A stretch of DNA of 64,000 bases, taken from Calothrix sp. 336/3 (GTDB lineage Bacteria; Cyanobacteriota; Cyanobacteriia; Cyanobacteriales; Nostocaceae). The position numbers and the translations under genes were made by a program. Each line of letters starts with the position of its first letter. The first letter of the stretch is position 1. Below the pieces are notes generated by a model. The model had not been told where the DNA came from, searched no databases, and saw only the letters and a list, made by a program, of their open reading frames with translations. The stretch lies in the NCBI RefSeq assembly GCF_000734895.2, contig NZ_CP011382.1, positions 3,698,700 through 3,762,699 of the forward strand. Direction: 5' to 3'. This document shows, piece after piece, positions 44,369-54,454 of this stretch.

Positions 44369-44899
44369 ATGCCAGGTTTGTTGCCCAAATTTATCCATCG
44401 CAAACGTCGGAAAGTCTGTCTTTCCTTAGTCAAGACCTATAGAGAAATTAGTTCTGCATCCGTGGATGAATTATGGCAAAAGGTAGTAGATTTAGCTGAT
44501 GTTTCCTGGCATCCTCTACTCAAAAGTACTAACGTACCCAGGGGACTAGTACCGAAACCAGGATTAATTTATCAAGCTGTCACCCGTTTATCGCCGATTC
44601 CCATTCGGATTTTTGTGGAACGTGTCAATCCCAGGGAATTATTGACTGTGCGTATTTTGGCAATTCCAGGAGTTGAGGAAAGAATTACCTATACGGTTGA
44701 GTCTACGGTTTGTGGCACCTATGTTTCCTATTCCGTCACCCTCAAAGGATGGTTATCTCCCCTAATTTGGTCTTTTTCTCGTCCTTATAGCGATCGCGTA
44801 GCTCGTGCATTAGTTGAAGCAGTGGAAGGAAGCGGGTTAGAAGCAGTTTCTCGCCGGGGAAACAATATGAATAATCGGTATTGGGATTTAGGGTTCTAG
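44369..44899 (+). CDS. SRPBCC-family lipid/ligand-binding protein
   Basis: This protein of about 176 residues has the SRPBCC (START/Bet v1-like) pattern: an N-terminal basic region, the helix ASVDELWQKVVDLADVSW, a beta sheet (RIFVERVNPRELLTVRIL and ITYTVEST) and a C-terminal helix (ARALVEAVEGSGLEAVSRR). ATG 44369 is chosen; GAGGAGG lies 10 bp upstream. Many relatives in cyanobacteria bind hydrophobic ligands or modify lipids and polyketides; the ligand here is unknown. The next gene, mrp, starts 126 bp later in the same direction. Confidence 0.78.
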   Translation: MPGLLPKFIHRKRRKVCLSLVKTYREISSASVDELWQKVVDLADVSWHPLLKSTNVPRGLVPKPGLIYQAVTRLSPIPIRIFVERVNPRELLTVRILAIPGVEERITYTVESTVCGTYVSYSVTLKGWLSPLIWSFSRPYSDRVARALVEAVEGSGLEAVSRRGNNMNNRYWDLGF

Positions 44900-45025
44900 G
44901 TGAGGCAATCCGGAAAAACAGTAACCACCCCATACTCAACAACTGTCCGCAACCAGCTAAGATGCAAATAGATTCGGTATTAATTTTTTGTTAAAATTTT
45001 TTGCGGCAGTAAGGGTGAAAACACT

Positions 45026-46096
45026 ATGCACGATGTTCTCGATTCTCGCTCTGTCTTAGAAGTGTTGCGACCAGTACAAGACCCAGAACTCCGCAAAAGT
45101 CTGGTAGAACTGAATATGATTCGCAACGTCAGCATTGACGCTGGCAGGGTGAGCTTTACGTTGGTGTTAACGACACCTGCCTGCCCTTTGCGGGAATTTA
45201 TTGTTCAAGATTGCCAAAGAGCTGTGAAAACCTTACCAGGGGTGACAGACGTGGTTGTGGAAGTCACAGCTGAGACACCCCAACAAAAAGGATTGCCAGA
45301 CCGTACGGGTATAGATGGTGTGAAAAACATCATCGCCATATCCAGTGGTAAGGGTGGTGTTGGTAAAAGTACGGTGACTGTGAATTTGGCAGTGGCTTTA
45401 GCACAGATGGGGGCAAAGGTTGGGTTACTAGATGCGGATATTTATGGTCCCAATGACCCGACAATGTTGGGTTTGTCGGAAGCACAACTAGCTGTAGAAA
45501 AAACTGAGAAAGGGGAAGTTCTAGAACCCGCTTTTAACCATGGTGTGAAATTAGTATCCATGGGTTTTTTAATTGGTCAAGACCAACCTGTAATTTGGCG
45601 TGGACCAATGCTTAACGGAATTATTCGTAAATTCCTCTATGAAGTCAGTTGGGGAGAGTTAGATTATTTGTTGGTGGATATGCCTCCAGGAACAGGAGAC
45701 GCTCAATTGACTCTGACTCAAGCTGTACCTATGGCAGGGGCGGTAATTGTCACCACACCCCAGACAGTAGCCTTACTGGATGCTCGTAAGGGCTTGCGGA
45801 TGTTCCAACAAATGGGTGTACCTGTTTTGGGTATTGTGGAAAATATGAGTTATTTTATCCCTCCAGATATGCCGGAAAAACAATATGACATTTTCGGTTC
45901 TGGGGGTGGTTCCAAAACAGCAACAGAATTGGGAGTCTCACTCCTTGGTTGTGTACCCTTGGAAATTGCTACCCGTGTTGGTGGTGATAGTGGTGTTCCC
46001 ATTGTGGTTGGTGAACCGAATTCTCCCTCCGCTAAAGCTTTAATGGCGATCGCCCAAACCATGGCAGCTAAAATCTCAGTTGCTGCTCTCACCTAG
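45026..46096 (+). CDS. mrp: Mrp/NBP35-type P-loop ATPase, Fe-S carrier
   Basis: This 356-residue ApbC/Mrp protein helps assemble or carry Fe-S clusters. A DUF59 (MIP18) domain at residues 1-80 precedes the deviant Walker A GKGGVGKS at 108-115 and the ParA/MinD-type ATPase. The usual C-x2-C cluster site is missing: the matching stretch reads ENMSYFIPPDMPEKQYD. Cyanobacterial Mrp proteins are often like this, so a cluster may be bound differently or not at all. It is followed, after a 718-bp spacer, by rodA. Confidence 0.93.
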   Translation: MHDVLDSRSVLEVLRPVQDPELRKSLVELNMIRNVSIDAGRVSFTLVLTTPACPLREFIVQDCQRAVKTLPGVTDVVVEVTAETPQQKGLPDRTGIDGVKNIIAISSGKGGVGKSTVTVNLAVALAQMGAKVGLLDADIYGPNDPTMLGLSEAQLAVEKTEKGEVLEPAFNHGVKLVSMGFLIGQDQPVIWRGPMLNGIIRKFLYEVSWGELDYLLVDMPPGTGDAQLTLTQAVPMAGAVIVTTPQTVALLDARKGLRMFQQMGVPVLGIVENMSYFIPPDMPEKQYDIFGSGGGSKTATELGVSLLGCVPLEIATRVGGDSGVPIVVGEPNSPSAKALMAIAQTMAAKISVAALT

Positions 46097-46272
46097 TTCA
46101 GGTCAATTGGGGAGTATCCCCAATGTGCAAATTTATCTTATTTGGTCGTGTGGGCATTCTGTCCACCTCGGTAATCAAAGTAGGGAGCAAAACTTTGGTG
46201 TGAGTGCCTATACCAATTTTCAACCAATTTTCCAAATGACTGTGACAGTTCCCCTACTAACCCGACGACGTG

Positions 46273-46295
46273 GAGACGTTTCGGCGAAAGGTCTC
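46273..46295. repeat. Palindromic repeat 1 in the mrp-rodA spacer
   Basis: GAGACGTTTC (46273-46282) pairs with GAAAGGTCTC (46286-46295) with one mismatch and loop GGC. It resembles the GAGACGTT...-type palindromes dispersed in filamentous cyanobacteria. Confidence 0.6.
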
Positions 46296-46384
46296 TACAG
46301 GTTTTCCAATCAACAGAATTGTGTTGTGTTCAAACATTGAATTGGTATTAGATGTTCGGTGAAGACTTCGACGTGAACTCAGTC

Positions 46385-46399
46385 CTGGAGCGTCTCCAG
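46385..46399. repeat. Palindromic repeat 2 in the mrp-rodA spacer
   Basis: CTGGAG (46385-46390) pairs with CTCCAG (46394-46399) around CGT. It lies about 90 bp after palindrome 1 in the same non-coding region. Confidence 0.55.
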
Positions 46400-46814
46400 A
46401 GGAGATTCACCGCTCTTAACTAATGTCTTTTGTGCAAAATTGTGATGCTCCCAGGTAAGTTTGCGGATATAGAAAACTAAAATTTTTCAGTTTTTGTCTG
46501 GGTAATAGATGAAATACCGAGAAAATAGATTTTGAACTAATCACACCAGGTGTTCAAAATCGCTAGCCAACTCTGGGAACAAGTCTATTACCTTTACCAG
46601 TCGAAAGTTCCCACCCTGAAGTCCCAAGATTTATCTCTGAGATTTTGTGATTGTGGAAAATGATACTCTGATTAACCAGTACTGTCATACACTTTCACTT
46701 CCAAAGTAATAAATATAATCAGTACTTCTGCTAATTCTCCATTCAACAATTATTCTTAATTTTTAATTCCGTAATTTCTGTACAGTAAATATTCGTACTC
46801 AGAAGCTCACACTC

Positions 46815-48197
46815 ATGCTGTTAAAAAAGTCCCGCTCTCCCTTTTTCAATTTCCCCTGGAAATCGCTGTTTAAACCCTGGCATCAGGTGGACTGGGTGTT
46901 ATTTTGGCTACCAGTAATTGTAACTGTCTTTGGTGGCTTAGTCATCCGTAGTACAGAACTAGGTCGAAAAATGCCCATCTATGACCCTGGGCAAATGGAC
47001 TTGTGGACTTGGATGTGGCAGTATTTCCAGGCATTACTAGATACCAACTGGTTTTGGCACTTGGTGATGGGATTTGTGGGCATATTAATCACCTTGGTAT
47101 TATCACTGATTCGATATGAAAATTTTCTACATCTCCATTGGGTGACATACGGGTTAACTAATGCCAGTTTGCTTGCGGTGATGGCATTTGGTAAAAGTGC
47201 TAAGGGGGCACAACGTTGGTTGCCCATTGCTGGCTTTCAAATTCAACCTTCAGAATTTGCCAAGGTCGGGATTATTATTACTCTGGCAGCATTACTGCAC
47301 AAACGCACAGCCTCAGACCTCAACAATACCTTTCGAGCGCTAGCAGTCACAGCCGTTCCCTGGGGATTGGTATTTGTGCAGCCAGACTTAGCTACGTCTC
47401 TGGTTTTTGGAGCAATTGTTTTAGGAATGTTGTATTGGGCAGATGCTAACCCCGGATGGTTGATTTTGTTGGTATCTCCAGTGATTGCAGCAATTCTGTT
47501 TAGTTTAGCTTGGCCCTTCCCAATTGTGCTGTTTAAGGAAATCTACCTTGGTCCCTTGGGGATTGTCTGGTCTATCTCTATGGGAGTTCTTGGATGGTTC
47601 ACTTTGCCATGGCGACGATATGCTCTAGGGGCAATCGGTTCATTCAGTTTAAATATGCTGGGTGGGGAAATGGGAATTTTTGCCTGGAATCATGTCCTGC
47701 GAGATTATCAGAAGAATCGTCTGATTTCCTTTATGAATCCCGAAGGCGACCCCCTAGGCACAGGATATCACCTGATTCAATCTCGGATTGCTATCGGAGC
47801 CGGGGAAATTTGGGGATGGGGTTTGAATAATGGTCCGATGACACAGCTCAACTTTGTCCCAGAGCAACATACAGATTTTATTTTCTCCGCAGTCGGTGAG
47901 GAGTTTGGGTTTGTTGGCTGCTTCATTCTCTTATCGGTGATGTGCTTAATCTGTTTTCGCTTGTTGTACATTGCCCAAACTGCCAAGGATAACTTTGGTT
48001 CTTTGTTGGCGATCGGTGTGCTATCGATGATTGTGTTTCACACTATCGTGAATGTCGGAATGAATGTCGGACTAGCTCCTGTGGCTGGAATTCCCCTACC
48101 ATGGATGAGTTATGGGCGTTCGGCAATGTTGAAGAATTGTCTGGCTTTAGGTTTGGTGGAATCCGTTGCTAATTTCCGAAAACGACAGAAATATTAG
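46815..48197 (+). CDS. rodA: RodA (SEDS peptidoglycan glycosyltransferase)
   Basis: This 460-residue SEDS-family membrane protein polymerises peptidoglycan glycan strands for cell elongation, in partnership with a class B PBP. About 10 membrane helices and family motifs are present: QPSEFAK, QPDLATS (with the conserved Asp) and FVPEQHTDFIFSAVGEEFG, plus NVGMNVGLAPVAGIPLP and PWMSYGRS near the end. It stands at the start of a run with ndhS in the same direction. The partner PBP is not in the window. Confidence 0.94.
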   Translation: MLLKKSRSPFFNFPWKSLFKPWHQVDWVLFWLPVIVTVFGGLVIRSTELGRKMPIYDPGQMDLWTWMWQYFQALLDTNWFWHLVMGFVGILITLVLSLIRYENFLHLHWVTYGLTNASLLAVMAFGKSAKGAQRWLPIAGFQIQPSEFAKVGIIITLAALLHKRTASDLNNTFRALAVTAVPWGLVFVQPDLATSLVFGAIVLGMLYWADANPGWLILLVSPVIAAILFSLAWPFPIVLFKEIYLGPLGIVWSISMGVLGWFTLPWRRYALGAIGSFSLNMLGGEMGIFAWNHVLRDYQKNRLISFMNPEGDPLGTGYHLIQSRIAIGAGEIWGWGLNNGPMTQLNFVPEQHTDFIFSAVGEEFGFVGCFILLSVMCLICFRLLYIAQTAKDNFGSLLAIGVLSMIVFHTIVNVGMNVGLAPVAGIPLPWMSYGRSAMLKNCLALGLVESVANFRKRQKY

Positions 48198-48351
48198 GTT
48201 TTGGAAGCTAGGGGGTGATGGGTAAGACAGTCAATAATTAAGAGAAAAACTTCTTTCCCCTTGTCCCTTCTGACTGCAAAATAGACTAAGCATACCAACT
48301 GACCCCCAACAAGTATTAAGCTAGAAGTAGGAAACAAGCGAGAGTAAAATT

Positions 48352-48552
48352 ATGATTCTGCCAGGAGCAACTGTACGTGTAAAAAACCCCGCAGACACTT
48401 ACTATCGTTTTGAAGGACTCGTGCAACGAGTGACTGATGGTAAAGTGGCTGTGCTGTTTGAAGGTGGTAACTGGGATAAACTAATTACCTTTCGCCTGAG
48501 CGAGCTAGAAGTAGTAGAAACTACAGCCGGACGCAAAGGAAGTAAAAAGTAA
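48352..48552 (+). CDS. ndhS: NDH-1 subunit NdhS
   Basis: This 66-residue protein matches NdhS (Ssl0352-like; CRR31 in plants), the SH3-like subunit that docks ferredoxin on the cyanobacterial NDH-1 complex. Motifs are [43 protein letters not shown] and ITFRLSELE. The C-terminal tail is basic (AGRKGSKK). It supports cyclic electron flow around photosystem I. It lies 154 bp after rodA, with no other ndh gene nearby. Confidence 0.88.
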   Translation: MILPGATVRVKNPADTYYRFEGLVQRVTDGKVAVLFEGGNWDKLITFRLSELEVVETTAGRKGSKK

Positions 48553-48718
48553 ATACTTAGTCAAGTCTGTGCTGATTCCGGAGTGGTAGATGGAGACAAC
48601 CGAACCTGCATTCACTAACAATGAGAAGCTGGTAAAAATGTTTCCCCTAAACGTTGGCTACCCTTTTCCGTAGTCAGCACGAGTTAGCACTCTTGACTTT
48701 CACCTTTGGAACTCTTTT

Positions 48719-49369
48719 ATGCGTCTTCCCCTACCCCAATTTGACAAAAGCGATCGCCACCCTAATCATTTTGCGGAGGTGATTGAAACTACTACCTGTG
48801 AGTTTTTAGCTCAGTGTTTGGAACCGGAAGATTTAACTTTTCCTTCCATGCCCCCTTTTGGCAGTTGGGTTTGTTCTGTAGACGAAGAGTCTGGTAATAA
48901 AGTATACGGTATTGTTTACTACGCTACCACCATGCCCATAGATTCTGTCCATCGACCAGTGGCATTAGGACTTTCATTGCAAGACTTACGGGAAGAACAA
49001 CCGCAGATATTCGCAATGTTAAAAACCGAATTTCGGGCGGTGATCGTCGGCTTTGAGACAGCATCAGAAATTTCATCTAGTAGGGTGTATCAATATTTGC
49101 CTCCTCGTCCACCACAAATTCACCAGGCAGTACATCATTGTTCCCTAGAAGCAATTATTGAGTTTACCGAGGAGTTAGATTTTTTACAAACTCTGCTTTC
49201 TCTGAGTCAGGCTCCAGTAGAATCTTTAACTGCCGCAGTGATTCGCCAAGTGTACCAATTACGCAAGTGCGATCGCCACTGGCTAGTGAAAGCAGGAAGA
49301 GGTCTCAGCGTATTATTGAAAGACGATTACGACAGACTCAGATTAATTTTAAGTCAAATTCACCCATAG
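48719..49369 (+). CDS. HAS-barrel-like conserved cyanobacterial protein
   Basis: This 216-residue protein is conserved in cyanobacteria. The N-terminal half (about 1-110) resembles a HAS-barrel (HerA/ATP-synthase N-terminal barrel) with MPPFGSWVCSVDEESGNKVYGIVYYAT. The C-terminal half is helical. The barrel assignment is from the sequence pattern and is moderately sure; no ATPase domain is present. It follows ndhS in the same direction, 166 bp apart. Function is unknown. Confidence 0.68.
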   Translation: MRLPLPQFDKSDRHPNHFAEVIETTTCEFLAQCLEPEDLTFPSMPPFGSWVCSVDEESGNKVYGIVYYATTMPIDSVHRPVALGLSLQDLREEQPQIFAMLKTEFRAVIVGFETASEISSSRVYQYLPPRPPQIHQAVHHCSLEAIIEFTEELDFLQTLLSLSQAPVESLTAAVIRQVYQLRKCDRHWLVKAGRGLSVLLKDDYDRLRLILSQIHP

Positions 49370-49605
49370 GTAGTTAATTTCTTAATTCTCAATTAACTTG
49401 ATTTACACCATTAGCAATTGCACATTCTCTAATTAAAAATTGAGGGTGATAAATTCATACTCAGTGATGTTTTTCTCATCCAATTCTGATAACTGAATAT
49501 TACATAACAATTCTCTACGATTTATGATTGAAAGTGGTGTCATCTGTTTGTGAGGATTATTCAACCATCAGATAAACCTGCTCCTAATACCTCCCAGTCC
49601 TACCT

Positions 49606-51747
49606 ATGGAACTGATGTCAAAATTTCTGATTAGCGAAGTTTATTCTCAATTTATGGTAAAAGAACCGATAGTTTCTTTTGTCATTTTGTTGGCGATTAT
49701 TTTAGCCGTACCAATTCTGTTTGAAAAATTACGAATTCCTGGATTGGTGGGTTTAGTTTTATCTGGATTTTTTCTGAATGCATCTGGTTGGCGAATTTTG
49801 ACTGCTGAGTCGCAATTAATTCATTTACTATCAGATATCGGCTTAATATATCTGGTATTTGTCGCAGGTTTAGAAACCGATCTGAAACAGTTTCGCCATC
49901 ACCGAAGTCATGCTTGGGTTTATGCTTGCTGCACATTTACCATTGTTGCCATCATTACAACTTTTTTAGGTTTATCTTTAGGTTTAAGTTGGCTCAAGGC
50001 AATTTTCATCGGCAGTTTATTTACATCCCAAACTTTAATTACCTATCCACTGCTGAATCGTTTAGGAGCAAATAAAAATTTTGCGGTGGGGATGGCAGTA
50101 GGGGCAACAGTCTTGACTGATTTAGCTGCTCTCTTGCTGATTACTGTCTGTCTATACAGTAACTCTCGCCAACTGCTTTTGGCAGAGACAATCAATATTT
50201 TTAATGGATTAGTTATCTATTCACTGATTTTGTTACTCGGTTGTACTTGGGCAGGCAAAGAATATTTTCGTCGTTCTGGTGATGATACCGGGAATCAAAT
50301 TTTATTCTCGCTTTTAGCGATTTTTATTGCTGCTGTCACTACCCAAATTATAGGTATTGAGAAAATTTTTGCAGCTTTTTTAGCTGGTTTAGTAATTAAT
50401 TCAGTTGTCGAAGAAAGACCTGTCAAGGAAAAATTAACTTTTATTGGTAATACTTTATTAATTCCGATTTTCTTTGTGAATGTGGGATTATCGATTAATC
50501 TTGCTGGCTATCAACCAATTTATCTGGCGAAGTTAATCGGCTTACTTCTTGTTGCCCTAATTACGAGTAAATTCCTGGCTAGCTGGCTGACTAAATTATT
50601 TTACCGCTATAGCTGGCAAGAGACATTAACCATCTGGTCATTGTCTTTGCCCCAAGTAAGTATCACCGTAGTTGCGGCAATGGTTGCCCTGAAAGCAGGT
50701 GTATTAAATCAGGATTTATTTAATAGTGTGATTGTGGTGATATTACTTACAGTCACCACTGCGCCTCTGATTACAAATCGTGTGGCATTGACAGTCACCA
50801 ATTATCGTTTAGAAGAGTCAGATTCCCAACGACCTCAGAATACAATTAATATCAGTAAACATGATGCTTTTAGCATTGTTGTACCCATTTATAATCCCCA
50901 AACCCAGCAATATTTAATTGAGATGGCAGCACTGTTAGCGCGGCAAACCGAGGGAAGAATTATTCCCTTAGCGATCGCCACGGCGGGAGTGCAAATGGAT
51001 ACATCTCAAGTTGATAATGCCCTGCAACGTAGTGAACTTTGCCTAGCCAAGGCAGCTGCCTTAAGTCAGATGATGGGTGTGAAAGCAGAACCCCTGATTA
51101 GGATTGATGATGCCCATGCTCAAGGAATTTGTCGAGCTGCCCGTGAGCAAAAAGCCAGCTTGATAGTTATGGGGTGGGGTAAACGTACTGGCATCAGAGC
51201 CCGCTTGTTTGGCAATGTCATTGATAATGTCTTGTGCTATGCTCACTGTCCAGTTGCCGTGACTCGATTAGTCGAATCACCAAAAAAAATCCAACGCATT
51301 TTAGTACCCATAGAAAATTTGTTGGCTCCCTCCCTGCAACCAGTAGAATTTGCCCAAATATTGGCAGAGGCAAATCAAGCACAGGTGACTGTGTTAAATG
51401 TCTGTGAACGTCGTACAAGCTCTAATAAAATTACTGCTCGGCGATCGCAACTTTCTGCCCTAGTGGCGGGGTTAGCTCTGAGTAATCCCCCGGAAATTCA
51501 AATCATTGCCCATGAAAATATTCCCCAGGCAATTTTACAGGCAGCACGTTTATATGATTTGGTCGTTTTACCTTTTATCCGCAATCGTACAACTCCCGGT
51601 GGTTTGGCTATCAGTGATGTGACTACCCAACTAGCCAAGCAACTCACCTGCTCCATTGTGATGTTAGGTGAACCCGAACACTCCCCCCAGTCAGTTTTTT
51701 CCCCTAGTATTATCAGCACGACAGCGATCGCCAGTATGGATCACTGA
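49606..51747 (+). CDS. CPA2-type cation/proton antiporter with Usp domains
   Basis: This 713-residue protein has a Na+/H+ exchanger domain with about 12 membrane helices (residues 15-400). Motifs include IPGLVGLVLSGF, SDIGLIYLVFVAGLE and a LTDLAALLL segment carrying the ion-binding Asp. The C-terminal 300 residues form universal-stress-protein-like modules (IVVPIYNPQTQQ, SLIVMGWGKRTG and another at 560-700). It would exchange monovalent cations for protons in pH or salt balance. Such fusions are common in cyanobacteria. No regulator is seen. Confidence 0.9.
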   Translation: MELMSKFLISEVYSQFMVKEPIVSFVILLAIILAVPILFEKLRIPGLVGLVLSGFFLNASGWRILTAESQLIHLLSDIGLIYLVFVAGLETDLKQFRHHRSHAWVYACCTFTIVAIITTFLGLSLGLSWLKAIFIGSLFTSQTLITYPLLNRLGANKNFAVGMAVGATVLTDLAALLLITVCLYSNSRQLLLAETINIFNGLVIYSLILLLGCTWAGKEYFRRSGDDTGNQILFSLLAIFIAAVTTQIIGIEKIFAAFLAGLVINSVVEERPVKEKLTFIGNTLLIPIFFVNVGLSINLAGYQPIYLAKLIGLLLVALITSKFLASWLTKLFYRYSWQETLTIWSLSLPQVSITVVAAMVALKAGVLNQDLFNSVIVVILLTVTTAPLITNRVALTVTNYRLEESDSQRPQNTINISKHDAFSIVVPIYNPQTQQYLIEMAALLARQTEGRIIPLAIATAGVQMDTSQVDNALQRSELCLAKAAALSQMMGVKAEPLIRIDDAHAQGICRAAREQKASLIVMGWGKRTGIRARLFGNVIDNVLCYAHCPVAVTRLVESPKKIQRILVPIENLLAPSLQPVEFAQILAEANQAQVTVLNVCERRTSSNKITARRSQLSALVAGLALSNPPEIQIIAHENIPQAILQAARLYDLVVLPFIRNRTTPGGLAISDVTTQLAKQLTCSIVMLGEPEHSPQSVFSPSIISTTAIASMDH

Positions 51748-52010
51748 TATTTCTCTGACAAAACTTTATATTTTTGAAGATTTCATAAATTCTCAGAACA
51801 CCTTCCATTATTCTCGATTAATGTCTGATACCTTGCTAAGTGAGTTGTTGAGCAATCAGTCAACAAAATAAACATTGAAAGCACTATAAATGTAAAACAT
51901 CAAGGTAACAAAACAAATTTATTGTACTGAGCTTTTACCTAAAATACTGGGTACTCTAGGTACAGGTGCGACAATCAAACTGCAAATATTCTGTCAGAAA
52001 CTAAGAAACT

Positions 52011-52943
52011 ATGAGAATTTTAGTGACGGGTGGCGCTGGGTTTCTTGGCTCCCATCTCATTGACCGACTAATGACCGCAGGACATGAAGTTATATGTTTA
52101 GATAATTTCTATACAGGTCATAAGCGTAATATTCTCAAGTGGATGGATAATCCATACTTTGAGTTAATTCGTCATGATATCACTGAGCCAATTCGTTTGG
52201 AAGTTGACCAGATATATCACCTAGCTTGTCCCGCCTCTCCTGTCCATTATCAGTATAATCCCGTAAAAACTGTCAAGACCAATGTGATGGGAACCTTGAA
52301 TATGTTGGGATTAGCCAAGCGAGTCAAGGCAAGATTTTTCCTTGCTTCTACGAGTGAGGTATATGGAGATCCTGATATTCACCCCCAAGTTGAAGAATAC
52401 AGAGGTAATGTCAACCCCATCGGTTTACGTGCCTGCTATGACGAAGGTAAGCGGATTGCTGAAACCTTAACCTTTGACTATTACAGACAGAATAAAGTTG
52501 ATGTGCGCGTCGTCCGTATTTTCAACACCTACGGACCCAGAATGTTAGAAAACGATGGTCGCGTTGTCAGTAATTTCATCGTCCAAGCTCTTCGAGGTGA
52601 ACCCTTAACTGTATACGGAGATGGTTCCCAAACACGGAGTTTTTGCTATGCATCAGACCTGATTGAAGGGTTTATCCGTCTGATGAATAGTGATTATGTA
52701 GGACCTGTAAATATTGGTAATCCTGGGGAATACACGATTTTAGAGTTAGCCCAAGCTGTACAGAAGCTGGTAAATCCTGATTCTCCCATTAATTATGAAC
52801 CTCTCCCGGCAGATGATCCTCGTCGCCGTCGTCCCGATATTACTAAAGCCAAGACATTGTTAAATTGGGAACCTACCGTTCCTTTGGAAGAGGGGTTAAA
52901 ACTGACAATAGAAGACTTCCGCGATCGCATGAAAGTTTCCTAG
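52011..52943 (+). CDS. UDP-glucuronate decarboxylase (UDP-xylose synthase)
   Basis: This 310-residue SDR enzyme converts UDP-glucuronate to UDP-xylose with bound NAD. The NAD-binding loop is GGAGFLG at 7-13. Catalytic Thr114, Ser115 and Glu116 lie in STSEVYGD, and Y143-x3-K147 in YDEGK completes the SDR set. [10 protein letters not shown] and the Arg-rich DPRRRRPD substrate region are typical. Its substrate is made by UDP-glucose dehydrogenase, encoded 58 bp downstream, so the two form a UDP-sugar unit for surface polysaccharide. Confidence 0.93.
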   Translation: MRILVTGGAGFLGSHLIDRLMTAGHEVICLDNFYTGHKRNILKWMDNPYFELIRHDITEPIRLEVDQIYHLACPASPVHYQYNPVKTVKTNVMGTLNMLGLAKRVKARFFLASTSEVYGDPDIHPQVEEYRGNVNPIGLRACYDEGKRIAETLTFDYYRQNKVDVRVVRIFNTYGPRMLENDGRVVSNFIVQALRGEPLTVYGDGSQTRSFCYASDLIEGFIRLMNSDYVGPVNIGNPGEYTILELAQAVQKLVNPDSPINYEPLPADDPRRRRPDITKAKTLLNWEPTVPLEEGLKLTIEDFRDRMKVS

Positions 52944-53001
52944 GGTTTTAACACCTCTTTTGTCATATCAACCCCAAATATTTAGTGAGGAATTAGAGAA
53001 G

Positions 53002-54390
53002 ATGCGTGTTTGCGTCATTGGTACAGGTTACGTTGGTTTAGTCACAGGTGCTTGCTTGGCTCACATTGGTCATGATGTGATCTGTGTAGACAACAACGAA
53101 GAAAAAGTGAAGTTGATGAAGTCTGGGCAATCACCGATTTTTGAACCTGGGCTGTCAGAAATTATGCAGGGGGCAATCCAATCTGGCAAGATTCAGTTTA
53201 CCACTGATTTGGGTGCTGGAGTTAGCCATGGAGAAATCCTGTTCATTGCAGTAGGTACACCACCCCTAGCTAATGGTGAAAGTGATACTCGCTACGTTGA
53301 AGCTGTTGCCCGTGGAATTGGTTCCCATCTCAATGGTGGTTACAAAGTTATCGTTAACAAATCTACTGTACCCATCGGTTCTGGTGACTGGGTGCGGATG
53401 ATTGTACTGGATGGTATTGCTGAGCGCCAAAAAACCCTGATCACTGCTGGTAGTGGACATGAAGAAAGATTACCAGAAGTAGCTTCCGAATTTGATGTTG
53501 TCAGTAACCCTGAGTTCCTGCGGGAAGGTTCCGCAGTTTATGATACCTTCAACCCCGATCGCATTGTTTTAGGTGGCAATAGCTCAAGGGCGATCGCCAT
53601 GATGCAAGAACTTTACTCCCCCATTGTCCAACGCAAATTCAGCGAAAATCAATCCTTACCTCCCGTCTCCGTATTGGTGACAGACTTAAGTTCTGCGGAA
53701 ATGATTAAATACGCAGCTAACGCTTTCTTGGCAACCAAAATTAGTTTCATTAACGAAGTTGCTAATATTTGCGATCGCGTCGGTGCAGATGTTACCCAAG
53801 TAGCTAAGGGTATCGGTTTAGACTCCCGTATCGGCAATAAATTCCTGAATGCTGGTATTGGTTGGGGTGGTTCCTGTTTCCCCAAAGACGTCTCTGCATT
53901 GATTCACACCGCAGATGACTATGGTTACGAAGCGCAACTGTTAAAATCTGCTGTCACCGTCAACGAACGTCAGCGTTTGATTGCTTTGGAAAAACTCCAA
54001 CAAGCATTGAAAATCCTCAAGGGTAAAACCGTAGGTTTGCTGGGTTTAACCTTCAAGCCTGATACCGATGATTTACGGGATGCTCCGGCTCTCAACCTGA
54101 TTGAACAACTCAATCGTTTAGGTGCAAAAGTCAAAGCCTATGACCCCATTATCTCCCAAACAGGCATGCGCCATGGTTTATCTGGCGTATTAGTTGAAAC
54201 TGATGCCGAACGTTTAGCTGATGGTTGTGATGCTTTGGTACTAGTGACTGAGTGGGAACAGTTTAGCCACCTAGATTACGGTAAAATGGCACAACTGATG
54301 AGCCATCCTGTCATGATTGACGGTCGGAACTTCCTCGATCCAGAAACTATGGTCAGAGCAGGCTTCCAATATATCGGTATTGGTCGCTAG
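53002..54390 (+). CDS. ugd: UDP-glucose 6-dehydrogenase
   Basis: This 462-residue enzyme oxidises UDP-glucose twice to UDP-glucuronate. ATG 53002 is preferred over TTG 52960 because the GTGYVG NAD-binding loop (7-12) then begins in the normal place. The catalytic Cys is C292 in WGGSCFPKD. GLTFKPDTDDLRDAP is the usual C-terminal domain motif. It supplies the substrate for the upstream UDP-xylose synthase. A strong terminator follows at 54417. Confidence 0.94.
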   Translation: MRVCVIGTGYVGLVTGACLAHIGHDVICVDNNEEKVKLMKSGQSPIFEPGLSEIMQGAIQSGKIQFTTDLGAGVSHGEILFIAVGTPPLANGESDTRYVEAVARGIGSHLNGGYKVIVNKSTVPIGSGDWVRMIVLDGIAERQKTLITAGSGHEERLPEVASEFDVVSNPEFLREGSAVYDTFNPDRIVLGGNSSRAIAMMQELYSPIVQRKFSENQSLPPVSVLVTDLSSAEMIKYAANAFLATKISFINEVANICDRVGADVTQVAKGIGLDSRIGNKFLNAGIGWGGSCFPKDVSALIHTADDYGYEAQLLKSAVTVNERQRLIALEKLQQALKILKGKTVGLLGLTFKPDTDDLRDAPALNLIEQLNRLGAKVKAYDPIISQTGMRHGLSGVLVETDAERLADGCDALVLVTEWEQFSHLDYGKMAQLMSHPVMIDGRNFLDPETMVRAGFQYIGIGR

Positions 54391-54416
54391 GCTCAACTAA
54401 ATTATCTCAGATTATG

Positions 54417-54447
54417 GGGTAGGCACAGATGCCTACCCTTTGTTTTC
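54417..54447 (+). terminator. Intrinsic terminator after ugd
   Basis: GGGTAGGC (54417-54424) pairs perfectly with GCCTACCC (54431-54438), followed by TTTGTTTTC. The 8-bp GC-rich stem ends the UDP-sugar operon and lies just before the convergent flv1 stop. Confidence 0.92.
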
Positions 54448-54454
54448 ACGTTCC

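Larger units (their letters stand above)
46097..46814. other. Intergenic region with palindromic repeats
   Basis: A 718-bp spacer between mrp and rodA. It has no supported gene; a short frame at 46080-46340 lacks a start site and similarity. Hairpins at 46273-46295 and 46385-46399 are listed separately. The rodA promoter should lie near its right end. Confidence 0.6.

Noticed and set aside
46080..46340. An 86-codon frame after mrp
   Set aside because: It begins inside the mrp end, lacks a start signal, and covers palindromic repeats.
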